The notes: generated from the sequence alone by a model not told the origin. A stretch of DNA of 64,000 nucleotides from Nakamurella alba (GCF_009707545.1 NZ_WLYK01000001.1:1-64000); one strand, 5' to 3'. Shown: positions 48,815 through 58,629, counted from the stretch's first letter. Program-made: numbers and translations.

Positions 48815-50389
48815 TCAGCCGTCCTTCCGGAACATGGCGATCATGCGTCCGGCCACGCCGAACCCGCCGAAGATGTTGACGGCCGCGACGGTCGCCGCGA
48901 GGAACGCCAGCACCACCACCGCCACGTTGTCCGAGCCGAGCTGCAGCATCGCGCCGACCAGGATGATCCCGGAGATCGCGTTGGTCTGCGCCATCAGCGG
49001 GGTGTGCAGGGACGCCGTCACGTTGGTGATGACGTAGAAGCCGACGAAGACGGCCAGCACGAACACGGTGAAGGCACCGAGGAAGCTGGCCGGCGAGAAG
49101 GTCACCGCCGCGCCGACCGCGACCGCTCCCAGCCCGAAGAGTGCGTAGCGGCGGCGCTGTCGCAGCGCCTCCGCCGCGGCGGTCTCCTCCGGGGTGCGGG
49201 CCGGGACCGGCGTCTTCGCAGCTGCGGAGGGCGCCGCGGCGGGTGCGGCCGACACCTGCACCGGTGGCGGTGGCCAGAACACGGTGCCCTCGTGCGTCAC
49301 CGTCACCGCCCGCTGGATGACGTCGTCGTGGTCCAGCACGAGCACGCCGTCCTTGGCGGGCGTCATCAGCTTGAGCAGGTTGACGATGTTGGTGCCGTAG
49401 AGCTGCGAGGTGTGCGCCGGCATCCGGCTCGGCTGGTCGGTGGAACCGACGATCGTGACGCCGTTGTCGGTGACGATGGTCTGGTCGGGCACGGTGAGCT
49501 CGCAGTTCCCGCCGCCGACAGCCGCGAGATCGACGATGACACTGCCCGGCCGCATCCCGGCGACCATCTCCTTGGTGATGGTGCGGGGTGCCTTGCCACG
49601 GACCAGCGCGGTGGTGAGCACGACGTCGGCCTTCGCGCACTCGGCGGCGTAGATCCGGGCGGTGCGCGCCGCCTCGTCGTCGCTGAGCTCCTTCGCGTAC
49701 CCGTCACCGGCACCCGCGGCTGCGGCTGCGGGAGTCTCCTCACCGGTCACGAAGATGGCGCCCATCGAGTGCACCTGCTCGCGCGCCTCCGGGCGCACGT
49801 CATAGGCGCGCACCTGCGCGCCCAGCGATCCGGCCGTACCGATCGCGGCCAGCCCGGCCACTCCCGCGCCGATGACGAACACCGTCGCCGGGGCGGTCTT
49901 GCCGGCCGCCGTCACCTGGCCGCCGAACATCCCGCCGTAGGCCTCGGCGCCCTCGATCACCCCGCGGTAGCCGGAGATGTTGGACATGGTGGACAGCACG
50001 TCCATCGCCTGCGCGCGGGAGATGCGCGGGATCGCCTCCAGACAGAACGCGGTGGTCCGCCGCGCCTGCAGCGCTTCGATCAGGTCCGGTCGCGGATCCA
50101 TCCGGGTGACCAGCACGGCCCCGTCGGACAGCAGCCCGATCTCCTCGGCGGTGGGCTCGTTCACCCGAAGCACCAGGTCGGCGGCCCACGCCTGCGGCCG
50201 TGTGCCGATCGTGGCGCCGGCGGCCTGGTAGGCCTCGTCCGAGAACTGGGCACCCTCGCCGGCGCCGGCCTCGACCACCACCTGGTAGCCCAGCTCGAGC
50301 AGCTGCTTCACGGTGCGTGGGGTCGCGGCGACCAGCGTCTCGCCGACCCGGCCCTCGACCGGTACGCCGATCCTCTTCGACACGGACAT
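48815..50389 (-). CDS. pntA: NAD(P) transhydrogenase subunit alpha (fused)
   Basis: This 524-residue subunit carries the NAD(H)-binding domain I ([24 protein letters not shown]..., [23 protein letters not shown]..., [30 protein letters not shown]) and, after a linker rich in Ala and Pro, four membrane helices of domain II ([25 protein letters not shown]...). Many actinomycetes split this into PntAA and PntAB, but here it is a single fused chain as in E. coli (510 residues). GAGGA precedes the ATG at 50389. It forms an operon with pntB. Confidence 0.95.
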   Translation of the reverse strand: MSVSKRIGVPVEGRVGETLVAATPRTVKQLLELGYQVVVEAGAGEGAQFSDEAYQAAGATIGTRPQAWAADLVLRVNEPTAEEIGLLSDGAVLVTRMDPRPDLIEALQARRTTAFCLEAIPRISRAQAMDVLSTMSNISGYRGVIEGAEAYGGMFGGQVTAAGKTAPATVFVIGAGVAGLAAIGTAGSLGAQVRAYDVRPEAREQVHSMGAIFVTGEETPAAAAAGAGDGYAKELSDDEAARTARIYAAECAKADVVLTTALVRGKAPRTITKEMVAGMRPGSVIVDLAAVGGGNCELTVPDQTIVTDNGVTIVGSTDQPSRMPAHTSQLYGTNIVNLLKLMTPAKDGVLVLDHDDVIQRAVTVTHEGTVFWPPPPVQVSAAPAAAPSAAAKTPVPARTPEETAAAEALRQRRRYALFGLGAVAVGAAVTFSPASFLGAFTVFVLAVFVGFYVITNVTASLHTPLMAQTNAISGIILVGAMLQLGSDNVAVVVLAFLAATVAAVNIFGGFGVAGRMIAMFRKDG

Positions 50390-50681
50390 CGGTGTCCTCA
50401 CACTCTCATCGGGCACTGCTCTTCGTCGGGCATGCTCTGCGCCGGCACCGGGGATCCCGGGGAAACGGCGAACGGGCATCGTACGAACGCAGATTCGGTC
50501 ACGTCCACGCGCCCGGGCATGACGCGGCCCACAATTCCCGGGCTTTCGCCGGCAGCGCGGGCGACGATCCCACAGATCCGCACAGGACCGGACGGGGATC
50601 CCCGTCGAGAGGTGCCCCCGGCCGGCTCGGGGCAGCCCGGTCGTAGCCTGGCGGCCGGATCCCCTGCAGAAGGACGTGTCG

Positions 50682-51509
50682 ATGGCGACGTGGTTGATCA
50701 CCGGGAGTTCGTCCGGCCTGGGCCGGGCGCTGGCCGCCGAGGTGCTGCGCCGCGGCCACGACGTCGTCGCCGCAGCCCGGAATCCGGATCTCCTGGCCGA
50801 CCTCGCGGGGAACGGCCCGGGCCGGGTGCTGCCGGTCCGGATGGACGTCACCGACCCGGACCAGGTGACCGCGGGAGTGCGGCAGGCCGAGGAGGAGTTC
50901 GGCGGCGTCGACGTGCTGGTGAACAACGCCGGCTACGGGTACCGGGCGGCGCTGGAGGAGGGCGACGAGACGCAGGTCGCGGACCTGTTCGAGACCCATG
51001 TGTTCGGCGCGGTCCGGACGATCAAGGCCGTGTTGCCGGGGATGCGGGAACGCCGCAGCGGCACCATCGTGAACCTGTCGTCCATCGGGGCGCGGATCTG
51101 CCTGGAGGGTTCCGGCTACTACTCCGCGGTGAAGGCGGCACTGGAGGCGCTGACCTCGTCACTCCGCAAGGAGGTCGCACCGCTGGGGATCGAGGCGATG
51201 GTGATCGAACCCGGTGCCTTCCGCACCGACTTCGCGGGCCGGTCGCTGGTGGAGTCGCCGATCCGGATCGCCGACTACGACGGCACGGCGGGGAAGCGGC
51301 GGAAGGTCAACGACACCTCCGACGGCACCCAGGCCGGGGATCCCCGCCGCGCGGCCGCGGTGATCGCCGATGCGGTGGACAAGGGTGGTCTGCCCTCGCT
51401 GCTGCTGCTGGGCAACGACGCCGCAGATGCGTTCGCGGCGAGCGCCGACGCGCTCCGGGCGGAAACCGCGGCCTGGGAAGCGGTGACGCGGAGTACCGAC
51501 TTCCGCTGA
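50682..51509 (+). CDS. SDR family oxidoreductase
   Basis: This 275-residue SDR has ITGSSSGLGRALA (NADP-binding turn), NNAGYG, Ser in NLSSIGA and YSAVK (Tyr and Lys of the tetrad). The C-terminal third (DYDGTAGKRRKVNDTSDGTQAGDPRRAAAVIADAVD) is typical of a large actinomycete clade of SDRs of unknown substrate. The start chosen is ATG 50682 with AAGGA eight bases upstream; a GTG at 50676 is possible but too close to the RBS. It diverges from pntA and has no obvious partner. Confidence 0.9.
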   Translation: MATWLITGSSSGLGRALAAEVLRRGHDVVAAARNPDLLADLAGNGPGRVLPVRMDVTDPDQVTAGVRQAEEEFGGVDVLVNNAGYGYRAALEEGDETQVADLFETHVFGAVRTIKAVLPGMRERRSGTIVNLSSIGARICLEGSGYYSAVKAALEALTSSLRKEVAPLGIEAMVIEPGAFRTDFAGRSLVESPIRIADYDGTAGKRRKVNDTSDGTQAGDPRRAAAVIADAVDKGGLPSLLLLGNDAADAFAASADALRAETAAWEAVTRSTDFR

Positions 51510-51577
51510 TCGGGCCGCCGACCACGGACGCGGCCGGTCATCGCGTCGACCTGCTCGGCACGGTGCTCCGACCTGCC

Positions 51578-51594
51578 CATACGATCATCGTATG
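51578..51594. promoter_or_regulatory. Palindrome overlapping the LuxR-family start codon, probable leaderless promoter
   Basis: CATACGAT-C-ATCGTATG is a perfect 8+8 bp dyad whose last three bases are the ATG start codon. TACGAT (51580-51585) fits a TAnnnT -10 element six bases before the ATG, and no Shine-Dalgarno is present. So the transcript probably starts at the ATG and the site is an operator sitting on the promoter. Confidence 0.65.
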
Positions 51595-54309
51595 ACCGTT
51601 ACGATTCCTCATGTCCGATCCGGCGACGTGGGTGAGGTGCTGCCGGCGGTCAGGGAGCGGATTCGCGGCCGGCGCGGCGCGGTCGTACTGATCGGTGGGG
51701 CGCCGGGGATCGGGAAGTCGACCACGATGGACCGGCTGGTCCGCGACCTGGCGACCGAGATGGCGTTCGTCTCCAGGGTGTCGGCGGACGAGACCAGTCG
51801 GCGCCAGCCGTTCGGGGTCATCTCGTCGCTGGTCGGGCTGAAGGCCGAGTACCCGCCCCGCCCGGGTGCGGCCGACCGTATCCTGGAGACGATCGAGAAC
51901 CTCTGCGCTGCAGGCCCGGTCGCCCTGTGTGCCGACGATGTGCACCAGGCCGACGCCGACTCGCTGCGGGTGCTCGGTCAGCTGGTCGGCAGTGCGCGGG
52001 ACCTCCCGCTGGTGCTGCTGCTCACCCGGCGGCACTTCCCGGTCCGGGAGGGCCTGGACGCCCTGGCCGCCGACCCGGAGGTGATCACCGTCGAGGTGAC
52101 CGGACTGGATGCTGCAGGCGTGGCTGCTGCCGTCCGGGAACGCTGCGACGCCGAGCCGTCACCGGAACTGCTGCACGCACTGCGTGCGGCCGGCGGCAAC
52201 CCGTTCCACTTGCAATCCCTGCTGTCCGACCTGATGCGGCACGACCGGATCGAGGCGCGCGGCGGGCGCGCGGACCTGATCGTGTCCGGGCCCACCACTG
52301 CCGCGTTGCCCTCCGTGCAGGAGAGCGTGCGGGCCCAGCTCGTGGAGCTGTCGGCCGAGACCCGTTCGCTGCTGGAGATCCTCGCGGTCTGGGGGCGGCC
52401 GGCGCCGCTCGCCGTGCTGGGCACGCTGTCCGATCTCGGCGCGCAGGAGCTGCGTGCGCTCGTCCGCCCCGCGATCGATCTGGAGATCCTCCAGGTCACG
52501 CCCGACGAGGAACTGACCTTCACCCACGACCTCTACCGGGACGTGCTCTATGCCGACCTGTTGCCCGGGCTGCGCCGGATGCTGCACGCCGCCTGCGCGG
52601 CCGAGCTGCGCTCGAGCGGCGGCATCGCCACCGAGATCGTCCAACACGTCGGTGATTCGCTGGCCGACGGGGTGTTGATCGCGGAGGCGTTGCGGACTGC
52701 CCGGACCGATCTCCAGCACGCACCGCTGCAGGCCGCGGACCTGCTCGCCCAGGTGCACACCCGCAGCGGCAGTCCGGAGGCGGACGAGGTCGCGATCGCG
52801 CGGGCCGGTGCGCTGGCCGCGGCAGGCCGGATGGCCGAGGTGATCACGGTCGTCCGGGCCGCGCTCGCGGTGACCCGCGACGCGGGAGCGCACACGTTGC
52901 TGACCCGACTCCTGTTGCACAGCATGGTCGATGCGGCACGAACGGACGAGACGCTGGTGATCATCGACGAGGAGCTCGCGCACCTGGTCGGGGAGCAGGA
53001 CCGGCACCCGCTGGTCCACCTGCGCCGGTGGTCGCTCGTGCTGGCCGGCCGCGGGGAACTGTCCGGCGGCCGTACTTCTGGCGACGGCACCAGCGGTGCG
53101 GCGCTGGTGCCCAGCTCGATGGAGCTCTTCCTGCAGGCCCGGTGTCGGTCCGCGCTGGAGACCGTGCGGCGGGCGCAGAAGGCCCGGGAGACCGCGGGCA
53201 CCCACGGCTGGAGCGACGGGGCGACGGCACCGACCTGGCCGGCCTGGTACGCGCTCTACGCGGAAGGACCGGAGGCTGCCGGGCAGCTGTCGGTGCAGGC
53301 CCGGCGGAACGCTCAGCGCACCGGCCGTGGCTGGCTGTTCCCGCAGCACCTGCTGGTGGCCGGGACCATCGACCATTTCGCCGGCCGGTGGGACGACGCG
53401 CTGACGGTGCTGCAGGCGCAGTGGGACATCGCCACCGAGTCCGGATCCGGTTGGCGCAGCCGCGGTCTCGGACTGCAGTTGCAGATCCAGGTGTTCCGCG
53501 GCGCGCTCGACGAGGTGGCGGCAGGGGTACGGCACTGGTATTCCACCGGGCACCCCGATCAGTTCGGATTGCCCTGGGTGCCGCTGGCGGAGGTGCTGCT
53601 CGCCGAGGCCCGCGGTGACCTGGCGGAGGTCCGGCGGCTGACGCCGCGGGTCTGGTCCGGGCCACTCGACTCCGGCCGGCTGCTGTGGGCCCTGCTGGCG
53701 GGGCCGGATCTGGCCAGGCTCGCCCTGCGCAGTGGTGACGACGGCCTGCTGCAACGGATCCGCCGGGAGATCGGCAGCGTCCCGCTCGACGAGGTTCCGG
53801 TGCTCGCAGCGGTTCCCGGTCTGGTGACCGCCATCTCCGAGGCGGATCCGGAGGCCGCACGCATCGCGGCGGGGGCACTGGGTGCCTCCGGTTCGGCGAT
53901 CGGTGAGATGCAGGGTTGGGAGGAAGCCGCGGTCGCGGCCGCCGCGGCCGGGGACCGGGATGCCGCTCGGACGTATGCCGACCGGTGCCGCCACCACAGC
54001 TCCGCACTCGGTGCGGTGACGGTGGACCGGCGGCTCGCGTCCCGGTTGCGCGACCACGGGGTCCGGTTGGGGGCGACCGGTGCCCGGGGCAGACCGGCGA
54101 CCGGCCTGGCGAGCCTGACGCCGACGGAATCGCTCGTGGCGCAGCGCGTGTCGCAGGGCCTGACCAGCCCGCAGATCGCCGATCAGCTCTACGTGTCGCC
54201 GCGCACCGTGCAGACCCACGTCTCGAACATCCTGCGCAAGCTGGACCTGCGGTCCCGGGTCGAGTTGGCAGCGCTCTTCGCCCGCCGGGCGGACGCCGGC
54301 CTTGACTGA
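51592..54309 (+). CDS. LAL-type LuxR transcriptional regulator (AAA ATPase + LuxR HTH)
   Basis: This 905-residue regulator has an N-terminal ATPase with Walker A GGAPGIGKST (35-44) and Walker B VALCADDVHQADAD, a long helical repeat region (about 330-830) and a C-terminal LuxR helix-turn-helix (LTPTESLVAQRVSQGLTSPQIADQLYVSPRTVQTHVSNILRKL). LAL regulators activate catabolic or antibiotic genes when an inducer and ATP are bound. Targets are not obvious; the MHS transporter gene follows with an 8-base overlap. The mirrored elements near 56.4 kb are candidate sites. Confidence 0.94.
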   Translation: MTVTIPHVRSGDVGEVLPAVRERIRGRRGAVVLIGGAPGIGKSTTMDRLVRDLATEMAFVSRVSADETSRRQPFGVISSLVGLKAEYPPRPGAADRILETIENLCAAGPVALCADDVHQADADSLRVLGQLVGSARDLPLVLLLTRRHFPVREGLDALAADPEVITVEVTGLDAAGVAAAVRERCDAEPSPELLHALRAAGGNPFHLQSLLSDLMRHDRIEARGGRADLIVSGPTTAALPSVQESVRAQLVELSAETRSLLEILAVWGRPAPLAVLGTLSDLGAQELRALVRPAIDLEILQVTPDEELTFTHDLYRDVLYADLLPGLRRMLHAACAAELRSSGGIATEIVQHVGDSLADGVLIAEALRTARTDLQHAPLQAADLLAQVHTRSGSPEADEVAIARAGALAAAGRMAEVITVVRAALAVTRDAGAHTLLTRLLLHSMVDAARTDETLVIIDEELAHLVGEQDRHPLVHLRRWSLVLAGRGELSGGRTSGDGTSGAALVPSSMELFLQARCRSALETVRRAQKARETAGTHGWSDGATAPTWPAWYALYAEGPEAAGQLSVQARRNAQRTGRGWLFPQHLLVAGTIDHFAGRWDDALTVLQAQWDIATESGSGWRSRGLGLQLQIQVFRGALDEVAAGVRHWYSTGHPDQFGLPWVPLAEVLLAEARGDLAEVRRLTPRVWSGPLDSGRLLWALLAGPDLARLALRSGDDGLLQRIRREIGSVPLDEVPVLAAVPGLVTAISEADPEAARIAAGALGASGSAIGEMQGWEEAAVAAAAAGDRDAARTYADRCRHHSSALGAVTVDRRLASRLRDHGVRLGATGARGRPATGLASLTPTESLVAQRVSQGLTSPQIADQLYVSPRTVQTHVSNILRKLDLRSRVELAALFARRADAGLD

Positions 54310-55648
54310 CCCTCTCCCCGCCGGGACCGTGGGCGCCGGACCCGACCGCACCGACCGCCGGAGCCGTACCGCTGCGCTCCGGGCCGGGATCCTTGCCTTC
54401 TTCGTCGACCAGCTCGACATCTATCTCCCGGTGCTGGTTCTCGCCTCGATCGGCGGCTACTTCGTGCCGGCTGATGTCAGCGCGTCGACAAGCGCGGTGC
54501 TGACCGCGTTGGTGTTCGCCGCCACCCTGGTCACCCGCCCGCTCGGGGCCATGGTCTTCGGGCACCGCGCCGACATCCGGGGCCGGGTCCGGACCACGCA
54601 GATCGCCACGGCGGGGTTCGGTGTGGTCACGCTGCTGATCGCCGCGCTACCGGGAGCCGGTACGGCGGGGTACTTCTCGATCGGCGCGCTGATCGCGCTA
54701 CGGGCGGTCAACGGCGTGTTCCTCGGTGGTGCGTACACGGCGGCGGTGCCGCTGGCGATGGAGTGGTCGGCGCCGCGGCGCCGGGGTGTGGTCGCCGGGC
54801 TCGTCCTTGCCGCCGCACCGACGGCCTACGCCACCCTCGCCCTGGTGACCCTGCTGCTGCAGCAGCTGATCCCGTCGGACGGGTCGGACTCGGCCTATGC
54901 CCGATGGGGGTGGCGGATCCCGTTCGTGGTGGTCGGCCTCCTCGCGTTCGCCCTCGTCGTGCACTACGGCCGGCGCGTCCGGGAGCCGGAGACCCGGCGC
55001 AGCTCGGCCCGTGAGCGGAGTCCGCTGGCCCAACTGCTGACCGGCCCGCACCGGCGTGCCCTGCTGCAGGTGCTGGTGCTGATGTCCGGGGTGTGGTTGG
55101 CCAACAACATGGTGAGTGCCGTCCTGCCCGGGCTGCTCGGGAGCCGGTTGGGCCTGACGGGGCCGCAGGTCTCGCTGACGATGGCGGTCGAGGCGATCGC
55201 GCTCGCCCTGTCACTCCCGTTGTGGGGAGCGCTCTCCCAGCGGTGGGGGCGGCGGCCGTTCTACCTGGGGTACGGCGTCGTCATGGCCGTGCTCGGCAGC
55301 GGTCTGTACCTGTTGCTGATGACTGCACGCCCCGGTCCTGCCGGCGCGCTCGTGCTGGTCGCCGTCCTCGGGGTGCTCACGCTGGGCACGCTGGGTCCGA
55401 TCGCGGCGTACCTGACCGAGCGGTTCCCGTCGCAGCTGCGGGCGACCGGGTTCGGCGTCGGATACAGCCTGGCGCTGGTGATACCGGCGTTCTACGCCTT
55501 CTACCTCTCCGGGCTCGGCCGGGTGCTCCCGGACGGGTTCGCGCCGCCCGTCCTGGTCGCGCTCGCCGGGATCCTGGTGCTGGTCGGTGCCGCCCTCGGA
55601 CCGGAGACCAGGGATGTGGACCTGGCCGCGAACGATCGGCTGCCTTGA
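54302..55648 (+). CDS. MFS transporter, metabolite:H+ symporter (MHS) type
   Basis: This 448-residue transporter has 12 predicted membrane helices. RPLGAMVFGHRADIRGR after helix 2 and AAYLTERFPSQLRATGFGVGYSLA in helix 10 are hallmarks of the MHS family (ShiA, KgtP, ProP), which bring in organic acids or osmolytes with protons. The TTG start at 54302 overlaps the LuxR gene by 8 bases; no strong RBS is seen, so coupling to the regulator is likely. It ends at a T-rich hairpin. Confidence 0.87.
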   Translation: MTDPLPAGTVGAGPDRTDRRSRTAALRAGILAFFVDQLDIYLPVLVLASIGGYFVPADVSASTSAVLTALVFAATLVTRPLGAMVFGHRADIRGRVRTTQIATAGFGVVTLLIAALPGAGTAGYFSIGALIALRAVNGVFLGGAYTAAVPLAMEWSAPRRRGVVAGLVLAAAPTAYATLALVTLLLQQLIPSDGSDSAYARWGWRIPFVVVGLLAFALVVHYGRRVREPETRRSSARERSPLAQLLTGPHRRALLQVLVLMSGVWLANNMVSAVLPGLLGSRLGLTGPQVSLTMAVEAIALALSLPLWGALSQRWGRRPFYLGYGVVMAVLGSGLYLLLMTARPGPAGALVLVAVLGVLTLGTLGPIAAYLTERFPSQLRATGFGVGYSLALVIPAFYAFYLSGLGRVLPDGFAPPVLVALAGILVLVGAALGPETRDVDLAANDRLP

Positions 55649-55682
55649 CCCCGTAGCACGAGGACGGGGCGCGGGTCTTTTT
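55649..55682 (+). terminator. Rho-independent terminator after the MFS gene
   Basis: CCCCGT (55649-55654) pairs with ACGGGG (55664-55669), and TTTTT follows at 55678-55682. It starts directly at the MFS stop codon. Confidence 0.7.
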
Positions 55683-55730
55683 CCGCTTGACGCGCCCGCG
55701 CGGGCAGATCCGGGCCGGGTGACGACACGA

Positions 55731-55756
55731 CGACGGGCCGCGGAGGCGGCCCGTCG
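55731..55756. terminator. Hairpin between the MFS and DUF6790 genes
   Basis: CGACGGGCCGC-GGAG-GCGGCCCGTCG is a perfect 11-bp stem with a four-base loop (split for reading), 36 bases downstream of the convergent DUF6790 stop. It could serve both directions. Confidence 0.65.
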
Positions 55757-55791
55757 CCGGTGTGTGAGGGGGAGCGCTCGCAGGCCGTTGA

Positions 55792-56304
55792 TCAGAACCA
55801 GGCGAGGTACGCAGCGACCAGGAAGACCGGCACCGCGAAGTTGACGAACAGGATGAGGGTGTTGTTCGGGGCGAAGTTGCGGTCCTGGATCATGGACCGG
55901 ATGTGACCGACGCCGCACAGGACGCGGAAGATCGAGCTGATCAGGATGACCGGCCACCACATCTCCGGCGCGGAACCCGCGACCAACAACGCGACCAGAC
56001 CCATCGCGAAATCGGCGGCGCCGACCTCGAACTCGTACCGGTCGGACTTGAACCCGATCGTCTTCGAGATGTGCTTGCCGAACAGCAGGTGGGCGATGCC
56101 GGCGCCGAGCATCGCGGTGCCGATCAGGTAGGTGACGCCGTTGCCCAGCATCTCCTGCTGCCATCCCTGGCCCAGGCCGCCGGCCAGCTGCTTGACGGTG
56201 GCACCGACGAACAGGATGAGCCCGATGAAGGGCAGCAGGCCACCGATCAGGGCGTGGACCTTCGACTTCGGGCCGGACTGGATCGGGGCGACGGTGGTGG
56301 TCAT
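55792..56304 (-). CDS. DUF6790 family membrane protein
   Basis: This 170-residue protein has four predicted membrane segments (near VHALIGGLLPFIGLILFVGA, GVTYLIGTAMLGAGIAHLLFG, AADFAMGLVALLVAGS and NNTLILFVNFAVPVFLVAAYL) and short charged loops (SKTIGFKSDRYEFEVG). The pattern fits DUF6790, which has no known activity. The ATG at 56304 is preceded by a weak GGAAG. It diverges from the alpha/beta hydrolase gene, and its upstream region carries one copy of a 30-bp element that is mirrored on the other side. Confidence 0.82.
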   Translation of the reverse strand: MTTTVAPIQSGPKSKVHALIGGLLPFIGLILFVGATVKQLAGGLGQGWQQEMLGNGVTYLIGTAMLGAGIAHLLFGKHISKTIGFKSDRYEFEVGAADFAMGLVALLVAGSAPEMWWPVILISSIFRVLCGVGHIRSMIQDRNFAPNNTLILFVNFAVPVFLVAAYLAWF

Positions 56305-56370
56305 GGGAGGAGCTTCCTTCGGGGAGTGGGGGTTGCTGACAGGGAGAACTCTGCCGGCGACCGCGCGCCA

Positions 56371-56465
56371 CAACATCCGCCGAAGTACGTAGATTCCGTC
56401 CGCCGGGCGGCAACGGCGGCCCGGTGTGGGTCGGTGGACGGATCTACGTCAGTTGGCGGATGTTG
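56371..56465. promoter_or_regulatory. Pair of mirrored ~30-bp elements in a divergent promoter
   Basis: The right arm (56436-56465) starts GGACGGATCTACGT and ends GGCGGATGTTG on the plus strand. The left arm (56371-56401), read on the minus strand, has the same start and end with one extra A and four substitutions. The arms are 34 bases apart, each pointing toward one of the divergent genes. They look like two copies of one promoter/activator element, so the DUF6790 and hydrolase genes are probably co-regulated. Confidence 0.65.
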
Positions 56466-56589
56466 CCCATGGTGCCGGTTCCTACGGTGGTGACACCACG
56501 GCGGCCCGGTGGCCCGGTTGATCGGGCAGGCCGTCGGTCCCGGCCGGCGACGTGCCTCCGGATGCCCTGTCACGACAAGAGAGTGAGTC

Positions 56590-57834
56590 ATGCCCACCAT
56601 CGCACCGTCCTGCAGCGATGCCCACCGCGTCTACGACACCGGCTTCTTCGCCGACGACCGCGACTACACCGTCCGCTCGCTGCTCGGCAAGGCTTCCCGC
56701 GGCTGCGCCGACGCCGGCGAGGTGCTCGCCACCATTGCCGCGGTAACGGAGGACGACCACCGCGCCTGGTTCGACGCCTGGGTGGCTCTGGGTCGTCGCA
56801 TCCGCGAGGTCGCACTGACGAGCGAGGCCGGCGGGCACCGGGTGTCCGCGGCCAGGGCGAACCTGCGCGCCGCCACCTACTTCGCGACGGCCGTGTCCGC
56901 GATCGACGGGCTCGGCGGTGACGACTCCCTGCTGCTGCCGACCTTCCGGGAGCACCGCGCCGCCTGGGACGGGTTCGTCGCGACCACCCGGTGGCCGGTC
57001 GAGCGGATCGACATCCCCTACGGGACAACGACCATGCCCGGTTGGTTCTTCCGCCCGGACGCGACCAGGGAGCGCCGCCGGACACTGGTCATGGTGAACG
57101 GCAGCGACGGATCACTGAGCGGGCTGTGGGCCGAGGGTGCGGAGGGAGCGCTCGAGCGCGGGTACAACGTGCTGCTCTTCGACGGTCCCGGCCAGCAGTC
57201 CATGCTGTTCGAGCGGGGCATCCCGTTCGACCCGGACTGGGGCCCGGTCCTGACGTCGGTGATCGACGTCCTCGTGGAGCGAACGGATGTCGATCCGGAT
57301 CGATTGTGCGCCTCCGCGATCAGCCAAGGCGGCTACTGGCTGCCGCAGGCGTTGGCCACCGAGCACCGGTTCGTCGCGGCGGTGGTCGACGGCGGGGTGG
57401 TGGACGTCGGGCGGACCTGGCTGGCGAACATCCCCGCACCACTGGTGGACATGTACCTGGCCGGCGACATCGCGACCTTCGAGCGGCAGATGGCGGCAGG
57501 GCTCGCCGCGGCGGGAGGCGCCGCCGGGCTACGGACCTGGAACTTCCGGGCCCGCCCGTACGGGACCTCCGGTTTCGCAGCCACTCTCGATCAGGTACGG
57601 CGGTTCGACCTGACCGCGGTCGCCGGAACGATCGCCACCCCGCTGCTCGTCACCGACTGCCCGGACGAGCAGTTCTTCCCCGGACAGTCGGAGGAGCTGG
57701 TGGGGCTGGTGGCCGGCGCCGGGCTCTGCACCTTCACCGCAGAGGAGGGCGCCCGGTTCCACTGCCAGCCGATGGCCCGGGAGCTCACCGAACAGCGGAT
57801 CTTCGACTGGCTGGACGAGCAGCTGGCCCACTGA
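56590..57834 (+). CDS. Alpha/beta hydrolase (FrsA/DUF1100-like)
   Basis: This 414-residue enzyme has a helical N-terminal cap (residues 1-120) and a C-terminal alpha/beta-hydrolase core. The oxyanion segment is MVNGSDGS, the nucleophile Ser is in SAISQGGYW, the acid is likely Asp in DCPDEQFFPG, and the His is in ARFHCQP. The layout resembles 2,6-dihydroxypseudooxynicotine hydrolase and FrsA-like C-C or ester hydrolases. The substrate is unknown. It diverges from DUF6790 and is followed by another membrane-protein gene after 118 bases. Confidence 0.87.
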   Translation: MPTIAPSCSDAHRVYDTGFFADDRDYTVRSLLGKASRGCADAGEVLATIAAVTEDDHRAWFDAWVALGRRIREVALTSEAGGHRVSAARANLRAATYFATAVSAIDGLGGDDSLLLPTFREHRAAWDGFVATTRWPVERIDIPYGTTTMPGWFFRPDATRERRRTLVMVNGSDGSLSGLWAEGAEGALERGYNVLLFDGPGQQSMLFERGIPFDPDWGPVLTSVIDVLVERTDVDPDRLCASAISQGGYWLPQALATEHRFVAAVVDGGVVDVGRTWLANIPAPLVDMYLAGDIATFERQMAAGLAAAGGAAGLRTWNFRARPYGTSGFAATLDQVRRFDLTAVAGTIATPLLVTDCPDEQFFPGQSEELVGLVAGAGLCTFTAEEGARFHCQPMARELTEQRIFDWLDEQLAH

Positions 57835-57952
57835 ACGGCCGGCACCGCCGAGAACCGTTCCACCACAGCATCTCCACCGTCATTCCCCGCCAGAACCGAC
57901 ACTCCACTTCCGATCCCACACCCGACACACCACATCCGACAAGGAAAGAGTC

Positions 57953-58576
57953 ATGAACCCCAAGAGTCTGCTGCTCGGCCTGCTGCCCTGGATCGTCTTC
58001 AGCCTGATCGTCCACCGGGCCGGCGCGACCGTGGCCGGCCTGGCGGCGGTCGCCGCCGTCGTCACCGCGCTGGCGTTGATGGTCAAGGACGGCCTGCGCG
58101 GCATCAAGATCATCGATGTGACCGGTGTGCTCGTCTTCGGCGGGTTCGCCGTCGTCGCCTTCGCCGGCGGCACCGACGCCGCCACCTGGGTCGCCGACTA
58201 CGGTCGGGGCAGCGCCGCCGCGCTGCTGGGTGTGGTGATGCTGGCATCCGCCGCTGTCCTGCCCTTCTCCGAGCAGTACGCCCGTGAGTCGGTGCCGCAG
58301 GAGTACTGGCACTCGCCCGTGTTCCGCGCGGTGAACCGGAAGATCAGCGCTGTCTGGGGTGTCGTCATGCTCGCCATGGCCGGCAGTCACCTCCTCGCCG
58401 GCTACCTCGATCCGGCCGGTTCCGTCGCCGGCGGTACCATCAACGCCACCGGGCCTGCAGGACTGCTGCTCAACTGGGTCGTCCCGGCCGCGCTGGTCTT
58501 CGCCGGCTACAAGGCCACCCAGGCACTGACGGCCGGTGCCTCGAACCCGGCCGCGGCCGCAGCGCAACGGGGCTGA
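57953..58576 (+). CDS. Membrane protein of unknown function
   Basis: This 207-residue protein has about five to six hydrophobic segments (SLLLGLLPWIVFSLIVH; VAGLAAVAAVVTALALMV; IIDVTGVLVFGGFAVVAF; AAALLGVVMLASAAVLPF; AVWGVVMLAMAGSHLLAG; LLLNWVVPAALVFAGY). The start PWIVFSLI is reminiscent of intracellular-septation/DUF-type small membrane proteins, but I do not recognise the family. AAGGAAAG precedes the ATG. It probably shares a transcript with the alpha/beta hydrolase gene upstream. Confidence 0.8.
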   Translation: MNPKSLLLGLLPWIVFSLIVHRAGATVAGLAAVAAVVTALALMVKDGLRGIKIIDVTGVLVFGGFAVVAFAGGTDAATWVADYGRGSAAALLGVVMLASAAVLPFSEQYARESVPQEYWHSPVFRAVNRKISAVWGVVMLAMAGSHLLAGYLDPAGSVAGGTINATGPAGLLLNWVVPAALVFAGYKATQALTAGASNPAAAAAQRG

Positions 58577-58600
58577 TCCCGCTGTCCCGCGGTGGAGAGC

Positions 58601-58629
58601 GCCGGCCCGGACACGTCGACCGGGCCGGC
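58601..58629 (+). terminator. Hairpin after the membrane-protein gene
   Basis: GCCGGCCCGG and CCGGGCCGGC are perfect 10-bp arms with a nine-base loop, 24 bases after the stop codon. No T-tract is present. Confidence 0.6.
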
